Shown: in pieces, positions 44,029-51,122 of the stretch
Layout: each line of letters opens with the position of its first letter
Numbering within the stretch: the first letter of the stretch is position 1
Position numbers and translations under genes: made by a program
Notes under the pieces: generated by a model
What the model was told of the DNA's origin: nothing
Database searches by the model: none
The model's input: the letters and a program-made list of their open reading frames with translations, nothing else
Assembly (NCBI GenBank): GCA_019419995.1
Contig: JAHZHZ010000011.1
Coordinates: forward strand, 1 to 64,000
Length of the DNA stretch: 64,000 nucleotides
Direction of reading: 5' to 3'
DNA from: Clostridiales bacterium
GTDB taxonomy: Bacteria; Bacillota; Clostridia; Christensenellales; Aristaeellaceae

Positions 44029-45092
44029 TTCTCGGCACCTCCTTTAGCAGCTTCCATGATCTTGTCGTAGACCTCTTTGGGGGACGGAATCACGCCGCCT
44101 GCACGGGAACAAAGAGTCACGGGACGGCTGCATTCGATGGCAAGGCGTACATCCTCGATCATTTGGCCCATGTTCAGCTCCACAGAGACGAAGCTCTTGC
44201 AGTGCTGCGCCGCCCGCTTGAGAACCTCTTTGGGGAAGGGCCAGAGGGTGATTGGACGTACCAGGCCTACCTTTATGCCGGCCTTGCGGGCTTCATTGAT
44301 GGCATTTTTGGCTACGCGAGCCGCGATGCCAAAGGCTACCACGCCGATTTCCGCATCGTCCATCAGATATTCTTCGGCCATGGTTTCGGTTTCCTCGATC
44401 ATCTTATAGCGCTCATAGCGCGCCAGATTCATCTGTTCCAACTCGTAGGGATCCAGGCTCAGGGAGTTGATCACATTGTGTTCCCGCTTCATGCCGGTGC
44501 CGGTGACGGCCCAGGATTTATCGTACTCCTTCACTTCAGGGGTATGAATTTCCACGGGTTCCATCATCTGGCCCATGGTGCCGTCTGCCAGCAACATTAC
44601 AGTCATGCGATATTTGTCTGCCAGATCGAAGCCCTTGGCCGTCAGATCAGCCATTTCCTGAATACTTGCGGGAGCCAGTACCAACATGTGGAAGTCGCCG
44701 TGGCCAGCGCCGCGAGTGGCCTGGAAATAGTCTGATTGGGAGGGCTGAATGCCGCCCAACCCGGGGCCGCCGCGCTGAACATTTACTACCAGTGCCGGCA
44801 ATTCTGCACCCGCCATGTAGCTGAGGCCCTCGCCCTTGAGGGAGATTCCCGGGCTGGAGGAGGAAGTCATCACTCGATGTCCCGTGGAAGCCACGCCGTA
44901 GACCATGTTGATGGCGGCAATTTCACTCTCCGCCTGCAGAAAGGTTCCGCCGATTTTGGGCATGCGCTTGGCCATGTAGGCGGCCACTTCCGTCTGGGGC
45001 GTGATGGGATATCCGAAATAGTGGCGGCAACCGGCCTGAATCGCAGCTTCGGCGATGGCCTCGTTACCTTTCATCAATACCTTTTCAGCCAT
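44025..45092 (-). CDS. vorB: 2-oxoacid:ferredoxin oxidoreductase, alpha subunit (VorB type)
   Basis: A 355-residue alpha subunit. Features are GCRHYFGYPITPQTEVAAYMAKRMP near the N terminus, the TSSSSPGISLKGEGLSYM pyrimidine-domain core and a C-terminal domain ending before SRAGGVIPSPKEV. The pattern matches the 3-methyl-2-oxobutanoate (valine-derived) class more than pyruvate enzymes. Substrate is inferred from family and from adjacency to ilvE. The start is the ATG at 45092 with GGTGAGGAG upstream; it follows the ferredoxin gene by 10 bases. Confidence 0.92.
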   Translation of the reverse strand: MAEKVLMKGNEAIAEAAIQAGCRHYFGYPITPQTEVAAYMAKRMPKIGGTFLQAESEIAAINMVYGVASTGHRVMTSSSSPGISLKGEGLSYMAGAELPALVVNVQRGGPGLGGIQPSQSDYFQATRGAGHGDFHMLVLAPASIQEMADLTAKGFDLADKYRMTVMLLADGTMGQMMEPVEIHTPEVKEYDKSWAVTGTGMKREHNVINSLSLDPYELEQMNLARYERYKMIEETETMAEEYLMDDAEIGVVAFGIAARVAKNAINEARKAGIKVGLVRPITLWPFPKEVLKRAAQHCKSFVSVELNMGQMIEDVRLAIECSRPVTLCSRAGGVIPSPKEVYDKIMEAAKGGAEK

Positions 45093-45102
45093 GTTTTTCT
45101 CC

Positions 45103-45309
45103 TCACCTTTCCACTTCAATGATGCAATCCGGGCACATAATGGCGCAGGACGCGCAGCCTATGCATTTTTCCGGTTCAGTAATCTCTGCCGGATGATGGC
45201 CCTTTTGGTTAATCTTGTCTTTGGCGATGGCGAGCAACCCTTTGGGGCAGGCGCTCACGCACAGGCCGCAGCCCTTGCAGCGGTCCGTCTGGAAAGTCAG
45301 CTTAGCCAT
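45103..45309 (-). CDS. 2x[4Fe-4S] ferredoxin-like delta subunit of the oxidoreductase
   Basis: A 68-residue protein with two complete cluster motifs, CKGCGLCVSACP and CIGCASCAIMCP. It carries electrons between TPP-bound substrate and free ferredoxin. The start at 45309 is set by GAGGAGAAG; the upstream in-frame codons encode the ribosome site itself. Confidence 0.93.
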   Translation of the reverse strand: MAKLTFQTDRCKGCGLCVSACPKGLLAIAKDKINQKGHHPAEITEPEKCIGCASCAIMCPDCIIEVER

Positions 45310-45335
45310 GTTCTTCTCCTCTTTTCTTTTCATTT

Positions 45336-45998
45336 TTATTTGATCTTCTGCTGCAGTTTCAGCGGGAAGAGGTTCTCAATTCGGCCCGATAGGGCGGGAA
45401 AAAGCGTTTCATGTACCGTGGTCATCTTCAAGGGAAGCCCTGTGCAACGACAAATTTCGTTAGCGTATGCCATGGAGGAGAGCACGTCTTCCGGCGTGGT
45501 TTCCTCACCCAGGTTGGAATTATTTACTACTGCGGTAAAGGGCATGCCCGCTGCTTGGACAATCTCGTTCATAACTTCCAATGTGGAGGAAACATCTCGG
45601 GTCAGCGGGCGGAAACGGTTGACTACCAGTAACATTTCATAATTATTCTCTTCCAGAATGGCGTCCCTCCAGCGGCCCAGTGCCAATGCACCCCGATCGT
45701 CGCCACCTACATCAATGACGGCGCTCACTCCCCGGTCGTCGGTTATGCCGTATACTTCCTGCGGAAGAGCGGGTAGATCCACGTTGGAGCTGGCAAATTC
45801 CGAGGAAATCAACCGGATTCCTGCTGCCTCCAGATCCTTGCGGGAATCCTCTGTCCGAAAGTAGGGGTTGACGATGTCGATATCTGCAATGGCCACCCGA
45901 TCCCGACTTTGATGGAGGTAAAACGCGAGATTCACGGCGATATTGGTCTTGCCGCTTCCATAGTGACCGGAGAGCAGCACAATGCGTTTAAAATTCAT
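45336..45998 (-). CDS. P-loop ATPase/GTPase (SIMIBI/MinD-like) heading the oxidoreductase operon
   Basis: A 220-residue nucleotide-binding protein. The deviant-looking Walker A is SGHYGSGKTNIAVNLA (10-25), the A' motif is IADIDIVNPYFRTED, and Walker B is AVIDVGGDDRGA. It is in the ParA/MinD/CooC class. Related genes head 2-oxoacid oxidoreductase clusters in Clostridia. A maturation or metallo-centre insertion role for the Fe-S oxidoreductase, as for CooC with CO dehydrogenase, is a reasonable inference and is untested. It is the first gene after T-box 1. Confidence 0.85.
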   Translation of the reverse strand: MNFKRIVLLSGHYGSGKTNIAVNLAFYLHQSRDRVAIADIDIVNPYFRTEDSRKDLEAAGIRLISSEFASSNVDLPALPQEVYGITDDRGVSAVIDVGGDDRGALALGRWRDAILEENNYEMLLVVNRFRPLTRDVSSTLEVMNEIVQAAGMPFTAVVNNSNLGEETTPEDVLSSMAYANEICRCTGLPLKMTTVHETLFPALSGRIENLFPLKLQQKIK

Positions 45999-46025
45999 TT
46001 CCTACCTCCCTTGGCGCTGCGGTAT

Positions 46026-46316
46026 GCAAAACGGCGCCCGCCGCAAAGAAATGAGATCTTTGAGACGAGCGCCGAAAACTGTGCCCGCGGTACCACTCAA
46101 ATTGCGGCCGGTCTGACCGCCCCTCTACAGGCTCTATCAAGCCCTTGGCATTTACGCAGCCATCACGGAAAGGGTCTACTTGCTTGCGCTTTCTTCCTTC
46201 CGGCTCGGGAGATACAGATGCGTCCGGTCTCCACGTTCGTGGCTTGCACCTACCGCCACTTCTCTGAAACGGGAACTACCCTGGCACTCTCCGTCATCGC
46301 TTTTTCAATTCGATTG
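46026..46316 (-). promoter_or_regulatory. T-box riboswitch 1, specifier read as GTA (valine)
   Basis: A minus-strand leader with stem I (AGAGA bulge and GGTGCAA apical loop), the T-box sequence TGGTACCGCG (46086-46095) and a terminator hairpin (46028-46070; CGGCGCTCG with CGGGCGCCG) followed by TTTT. The specifier GTA (46213-46215) is read by alignment with the asparagine T-box in this window: in all three leaders six bases separate the codon from the conserved A/G-AG, and the 5' strand of stem I pairs just after it. It should let the downstream operon be transcribed when tRNA-Val is uncharged. Confidence 0.85.
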
Positions 46317-46321
46317 CACCT

Positions 46322-46350
46322 ATCTTATCTCATTTTTACCCGTTTGTCAA
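46322..46350 (-). promoter_or_regulatory. promoter of T-box 1 operon
   Basis: On the minus strand TTGACA (46345-46350) and TAAGAT (46322-46327) are 17 bases apart, immediately upstream of the T-box leader. Confidence 0.75.
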
Positions 46351-46392
46351 CGAAGAATCTTCTGATGCCACAAATTTTTTAGTTAAACCTTT

Positions 46393-48648
46393 TTAAAGTT
46401 TGTGACGCTGAATCTTTCCACTGATGGTCTTGGGCAGTTCATCTCTGAATACTACAATGCGGGGATACTTATAAGGTGCGGTGTGCTTTTTAACGTACTC
46501 CTGAATCTCTTTTTTAAGTTCCTCGCTGGGCTGAACGTCCTTGGTCAGAACTACGCTGGCCTTGACCACCTGGCCGCGTACTTCGTCCGGAGCGGCGGAA
46601 ACGCCACATTCCAGCACGTAGGGCAGTTCCATGATGACGCTTTCAATTTCAAAGGGCCCGATGCGGTAACCGGAGGATTTGATTACGTCATCTGCACGGC
46701 TGACGTACCACAAAAAGCCGTCCTCATCCTGCCAGGCCACGTCTCTGGTGTGATACCAGCCGTCGTGCCAGACCTCCATAGTGCGCTCTCGATCTTGATA
46801 ATAACCCAGGAACAGACCGCAGGGGCGCTGACGGTCGGTGCGAATGCAGATCTCTCCACTGGAGCCGGTGGGCACGGGATTGCCGTCGGGATCTAACAGG
46901 GCGATGTCGTACAGGGGGACTGGCTTGCCCATGGAGCCCACTTTGTGTCCGTCTCCCATAAGGTTGGCCACGGAAAGAGTGGTTTCGGTCTGGCCGAAGC
47001 CTTCCATGATGCGCAAGCCCGTCTGCTTTTCGAACAGGCGGAAGACTTCAGGGTTCATGGCTTCGCCGGCGGTGGTAGCGTGTACCAGGCTGCTGAAGTC
47101 ATACTTGCTCAGATCCTGGCGGATCATCATACGGTACATGGTCGGTGGTGCACAGAAAGTGGTGATGCGATATTTGCCAAACAAGGGCAGAATATCTGCT
47201 GCATCGAAGCGGTCAAAGTCGTAGGTGAATACGCCTCCTTCACACAGCCATTGACCGTAGAGTTTGCCCCACAGGGCCTTGCCCCAACCGGTATCCGAGA
47301 TGGTGAAGTGCAAACCGTCGCGATGTACGCCGTGCCAGTACTTGGCGGTGATGTAGTGGGCCAGGGGGTAGGTACAGCTGTGTACTGCGATCTTGGGATA
47401 ACCGGTGGTCCCGGAGGTAAAGAACATCAGCATGGGGTCATCGCCGCAGATGCTCTCTTCGGTGCGTTCAAAATTCCGGGAGAAGAGCGGACTTTCAGCA
47501 TCAAAGTTGTGCCAGCCTTCTCGGCTTCCGCCCACCAGGATCTTGATGATGCGCTCGTTTCCCTTGGCTGCATCCACGTGTTCAGCTGCATGACCAAAGC
47601 CGGTGCAAACGATCGCAGTTACCCCTGCGGCTTCAAAGCGGTACTCGTAATCGTGAGCCAGCAGCTGATCTGTAGCAGGAATGGCGATGGCGCCCAACTT
47701 GCACAGGCCCATGATGGCAGGCCAGAACTGCCAGTTTCGACGCAGCACCAGCATCACCCGGTCGCCCTTGCGTATGCCCAGTGACTTGTAATAGTTTGCG
47801 GCCTGGGCGGAGAGGCGCTTCATATCCCGGAAGGTGAAGCGACGTTCCTTCTTTTCCCGATCCAGGTGCAGCATGGCAAGTTTTTCAGGATACTTATCCG
47901 CAATGGCATCTACGATGTCAAAGGCAAAGTTGAATTTGCTTTCATTATGGAAATGGATGGCTCGCAGGGCGCCTTCTTCGTTCTCTTCGCAGGAAATGAA
48001 CTTTTCGCAAATCAGATTTTCGGATTTGCTGGCAGAGATCAGGCTGTCCCGGATTTCCTGCTGGGCCACTTCCTCACCCGGCAGCACTACGGCGACAAAT
48101 TGGCACTCTTTTCCATCCACGGCGATCATGCCATGAGGGGTGGAAGAATTGTAGTAGATGCTGTCGCCCTCATTCAGGATTTCTATATTATCACCGACCT
48201 GCACCTTCAGTGATCCGCTGATCACCAGGTCAAATTCCTGGCCGAAGTGAGTGGTCAGATGGATGGGTTTGTTCTGTTGCTCCGGCAGGTAATCGTATTT
48301 TACCCAAAAAGGTTCCGCAATTTTCTGACGGAACATGGGGGCCAGGGACTGAATGGTGATACCTTCCTCCTTGGCGGTGGTGATGCCCTTGTTCTTTCGG
48401 GTTACGGTATAACTGGAAAGATGGGCGCTCTGTCCTTCCAGAAGATCGGTAATTTCAATGCCAAAAGCCAGGGCGCATTTGTGGATAAAGGTAAAGGGAA
48501 GATCCATCTCTCCGCTTTCATATTGGGTATAGAGATCTTCCGTTACACCGGTTTTTTCTGCCATTTCCAGGGTAGAAAGTCCCAGAATGGCCCGCATTTC
48601 CCGAATGCGCAGAGCGATTTCCTGAAGTTGGGTCAGCAGGTTGTTCAT
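46393..48648 (-). CDS. fusion: XRE helix-turn-helix + cupin + AMP-forming acyl-CoA synthetase
   Basis: A 751-residue three-part protein. Residues 10-70 are an XRE-type DNA-binding domain (AEKTGVTEDLYTQYESGEMD), about 115-190 a cupin barrel (HFGQEFDLVISGSLKVQVGD), and about 235-751 a medium-chain-type acyl-CoA synthetase with P-loop FFTSGTTGYPK, GFGQTETTLS, YHTRDVAW, and the C-terminal lysine in PKTISGKIQR. The start at 48648 has AGAGGGA upstream. The N-terminal half looks like a complete XRE-cupin regulator. The enzyme part should make acyl-CoA from a short or branched acid. An isoleucine-type T-box controls it. Confidence 0.88.
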   Translation of the reverse strand: MNNLLTQLQEIALRIREMRAILGLSTLEMAEKTGVTEDLYTQYESGEMDLPFTFIHKCALAFGIEITDLLEGQSAHLSSYTVTRKNKGITTAKEEGITIQSLAPMFRQKIAEPFWVKYDYLPEQQNKPIHLTTHFGQEFDLVISGSLKVQVGDNIEILNEGDSIYYNSSTPHGMIAVDGKECQFVAVVLPGEEVAQQEIRDSLISASKSENLICEKFISCEENEEGALRAIHFHNESKFNFAFDIVDAIADKYPEKLAMLHLDREKKERRFTFRDMKRLSAQAANYYKSLGIRKGDRVMLVLRRNWQFWPAIMGLCKLGAIAIPATDQLLAHDYEYRFEAAGVTAIVCTGFGHAAEHVDAAKGNERIIKILVGGSREGWHNFDAESPLFSRNFERTEESICGDDPMLMFFTSGTTGYPKIAVHSCTYPLAHYITAKYWHGVHRDGLHFTISDTGWGKALWGKLYGQWLCEGGVFTYDFDRFDAADILPLFGKYRITTFCAPPTMYRMMIRQDLSKYDFSSLVHATTAGEAMNPEVFRLFEKQTGLRIMEGFGQTETTLSVANLMGDGHKVGSMGKPVPLYDIALLDPDGNPVPTGSSGEICIRTDRQRPCGLFLGYYQDRERTMEVWHDGWYHTRDVAWQDEDGFLWYVSRADDVIKSSGYRIGPFEIESVIMELPYVLECGVSAAPDEVRGQVVKASVVLTKDVQPSEELKKEIQEYVKKHTAPYKYPRIVVFRDELPKTISGKIQRHKL

Positions 48649-48687
48649 GATTCTCAATCCCTCTTTCTGTTGGTGTCCTTGGGACAG

Positions 48688-48973
48688 GAAAAACCCGCCC
48701 CAAAGCGTTTGCTTTGAGACGGGTGCAATTATTACACTCGCGGTACCACTCAAATTGCAGCTATAACGGCTGCCACTCTGCGGACTCAAACAAGTCCTTT
48801 GCATTCACGCAGCAATCACGTAAGCCCCTAATCATCTGACTTTTCAGGGCTTCAACTCGGAAGGGATGGGCCTTTAGAGCCTCTGCCATCGGTTCGCACC
48901 AGCCACCGACTCTCTGAACGCATGCGCTCCAGCCGTCTTCGTCATCGTCTTTGGAGTGATATTCAATTATCGG
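48688..48973 (-). promoter_or_regulatory. T-box riboswitch 2, specifier read as ATC (isoleucine)
   Basis: A minus-strand leader with stem I (CAGAGAG and GGTGCGAA apical motifs), T-box TGGTACCGCG (48739-48748) and a terminator (48690-48724; ACCCGTCTCAAAGC with GCTTTGGGGCGGGT, then T5). The specifier ATC (48865-48867) sits six bases before GAG, in the same register as AAC in the asnB leader. Expression of the acyl-CoA synthetase fusion should rise when tRNA-Ile is uncharged. Confidence 0.85.
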
Positions 48974-48978
48974 CTATG

Positions 48979-49007
48979 AGTGTAGCACATTCCTTTCTCA
49001 TTGTCAA
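48979..49007 (-). promoter_or_regulatory. promoter of T-box 2 transcript
   Basis: On the minus strand TTGACA (49002-49007) and TACACT (48979-48984), 17 bases apart. Confidence 0.7.
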
Positions 49008-49009
49008 GC

Positions 49010-49458
49010 CTTATAATTTTCCCAAAGTATTGGGATGGTTATTTAATATTTTCGGATAAAGAAAGAAATTTTTGGAAATATACTGGAATTTTGTATTTGG
49101 GCTTCTTGTGCAAAGAATCCTTTGGGGATAGATCTGCAAGGAAGATGGTCCGCATAGTGCATCTGTCTTTTGCAAGGGGATTTTAAACGATGGCAGAACT
49201 GTGTCCCCGGAATGCAGAAGGCTTTGTACATATCATTTTATAGAAGGAATTGTACAAGGGATATATCTTTAGAAAAAAGTTTCTGCGTGCATTTGCAACG
49301 ATGGAAGGGTTTGGAGCTGATAGCCCAAAATGCAAGTAGAGGGATCGTGCGCTGTTCCCGGCTTGCGAAGATAAGAAAGATGTGGCACGGGATTTCGGTA
49401 CTTGCCCTGTCCACACGCAGTCTTGGAGCTGTTTTATGGGTGTAGAGCTGGATGGAAC
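49010..49458. other. about 450 bases without a recognised gene
   Basis: AT-rich spacer between the divergent T-box 2 promoter and the Fe-S aldo/keto reductase promoter. Only short open frames without ribosome sites are present. No repeats or RNA family were recognised. Confidence 0.5.
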
Positions 49459-49487
49459 TTGACTTTGTGTGATTTGCGCGGGATAAT
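49459..49487 (+). promoter_or_regulatory. promoter of the Fe-S aldo/keto reductase gene
   Basis: TTGACT (49459-49464) and GATAAT (49482-49487), 17 bases apart, about 30 bases before the start codon. Confidence 0.65.
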
Positions 49488-49516
49488 AAAAAAAAGACAT
49501 GGGGAGGAGAATGGCC

Positions 49517-50662
49517 ATGATCTATCGCACGCTGGGTCGCACCGGATTGAACGTCAGCGAAATTGGCATGGGTTGCGAGGGCTTTCTGGAAAAGTCGCAA
49601 GAGCAAATTTTGGAAATGGTAGATTTGATGGAAGCGGAAGGTGTCAACTGCATCGATTTATATGCGCCCAATCCCGAATTGCGCAGTGGACTGGGCGAGG
49701 CACTTTGTGGGCGAAGGGAAAAGTTTGTGCTTCAGGCACACCTGTGTACTGTGTGGGAAGAAGGCCAATACAAGCGTACCCGGGATCTCGCTCTCGTTGA
49801 GAGGAGCTTTGAAGATCAATTGCACCGCCTGCAAACAGATCACGTAGAAATTGGTATGATTCATTACGTGGATTCTCCAAGTGAATGGGATGAAATTGAA
49901 AGTGGTCAGATCTTTCGCTATGCCCAGGAGTTGAAGGCTGCCGGCGCAATTCGGCACATTGGCCTGTCCAGCCACAATCCGGAGGCGGCTCTCAAGGCAG
50001 TAAAGAATGGCTGCATTGACGTCTTAATGTTCAGCATCAATCCCTGCTACGATTTGCTGCCAGGAACGGAGGACGTGGAGGAACTTTGGGCCGAAAAGAG
50101 TTATGCGAAACCTCTTGTGAACATGGACCCGAAGAGGGCGCTGCTCTACGAAACCTGCCAACGCCTGGGTGTGGGCATTACGGTGATGAAGGCTTTTGGT
50201 GGCGGAGATCTACTTAGCCCGTACTCTCCGGCGGGGCGAGCGCTTACGGCCTATCAGTGTATTCACTATGCCCTTACCCGACCGGGAGTAGCCAGTGTAA
50301 TGTGCGGGGCGAGGAATTTGGAGGAGCTGAAAAACTGCATTGACTATGAATCGGCATCGGAAGAGAAGCGCGACTATGCCGCTGCGCTGGCTGCTCTGCC
50401 CAAGATCAGCTGGAAGGGCCACTGCATGTACTGCGGACATTGCGCACCCTGTCCTCAAGGAATTGATGTGGCGGAAGTGACGCGCTTTTACAACCTGGCC
50501 CGGGCACAGGGTTCTGTACCGGAAACTGTGAGGGAACACTATGCAGCGCTTAAGGTAGGGGCTGGAAGCTGTGTTCAATGTGGCGCCTGCGAAGGGCGCT
50601 GTCCCTTTGAAGTGCCTGTGCGGGAGAATATGCGCAGGGCATTGGAACTTTTTGGCAGATAG
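49517..50662 (+). CDS. aldo/keto reductase with C-terminal 4Fe-4S ferredoxin domain
   Basis: A 381-residue protein. An aldo/keto reductase barrel (about 1-280; LGRTGLNVSEIGMG, IDLYAPNPELR, IGMIHYVDS, IRHIGLSSHNP) is fused to a C-terminal ferredoxin-like domain with CMYCGHCAPCP (about 305-315) and CVQCGACEGRCP (about 350-361). In the barrel the usual tyrosine of D-x-x-x-x-Y is displaced (DLYAPNP). The ATG at 49517 is chosen because GGGGAGGAG is 7 bases upstream and too close to the ATG at 49511. It is a likely ferredoxin- or NAD-linked reductase of anaerobes; substrate unknown. Confidence 0.9.
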   Translation: MIYRTLGRTGLNVSEIGMGCEGFLEKSQEQILEMVDLMEAEGVNCIDLYAPNPELRSGLGEALCGRREKFVLQAHLCTVWEEGQYKRTRDLALVERSFEDQLHRLQTDHVEIGMIHYVDSPSEWDEIESGQIFRYAQELKAAGAIRHIGLSSHNPEAALKAVKNGCIDVLMFSINPCYDLLPGTEDVEELWAEKSYAKPLVNMDPKRALLYETCQRLGVGITVMKAFGGGDLLSPYSPAGRALTAYQCIHYALTRPGVASVMCGARNLEELKNCIDYESASEEKRDYAAALAALPKISWKGHCMYCGHCAPCPQGIDVAEVTRFYNLARAQGSVPETVREHYAALKVGAGSCVQCGACEGRCPFEVPVRENMRRALELFGR

Positions 50663-50947
50663 GAAAAGGTTAAGCGTGACGGTGGCTGCCCGTCGGGAAA
50701 GATATCCTGACTGAGTTCGATTTTCTTAGGACTTCGTGTGCAGGTTTTGAACGGGGGAAGGAGATTGCCCTTAGGGCATCCACTGCCATAGCTGAGGATC
50801 ATAGCGGTATTGAGAAATAGGGCGTTTATCCTTCGGGTAACACCAAAAACCTTTGAAAAGGTTGTATTTCATGTATTCGTGCGCTCATAGGAAAATGTGG
50901 CGCTTTGGTGTCAGGCGGGAAAAATGGAAACTGGGCAGGTAGTTTTT
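50663..50947. other. intergenic region, possible structured RNA
   Basis: No gene with a ribosome site was found. The stretch has several local inverted repeats (GACGG/CCGTC near 50679-50695, GCCC/GGGC near 50770, AACCTTT/AAGGTT near 50850) and ends at a terminator-like hairpin. A small non-coding RNA is possible, but no family (for example 6S RNA) was recognised. Confidence 0.25.
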
Positions 50948-50982
50948 AAAGGCGGCAGGGGACAGACCTAAGGTCGCCTTTT
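50948..50982 (+). terminator. terminator-like hairpin upstream of the Na/Pi cotransporter
   Basis: AAAGGCGGC pairs with GTCGCCTTT (one G-T pair), followed by TTTT-type tail. Confidence 0.5.
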
Positions 50983-51047
50983 GGCTTATTTAGAAGAGCT
51001 TCAGAAGGGAGAATTTTTAAAATTAAGCCATTTCAATTAACGATGAA

Positions 51048-51076
51048 TTGACATGCTTTTGAGCAGGCTTTGATAT
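51048..51076 (+). promoter_or_regulatory. possible promoter of the Na/Pi cotransporter gene
   Basis: TTGACA (51048-51053) with TGATAT 17 bases later. The -35 is perfect and the -10 weak. Confidence 0.45.
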
Positions 51077-51122
51077 TTCCGTGATAAAATACGGTAGAAT
51101 ACAGATGATTGTGGGGGATTCT

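Noticed and set aside
46213..46220. alternative isoleucine (ATC) reading of the T-box 1 specifier
   Set aside because: Two ATC triplets lie near the specifier loop, but they break the six-base spacing to the conserved A/G-AG that both other T-boxes keep; GTA fits it.
46945..47784. 279-codon plus-strand open frame
   Set aside because: Antisense to the XRE-cupin-synthetase gene; shadow frame.
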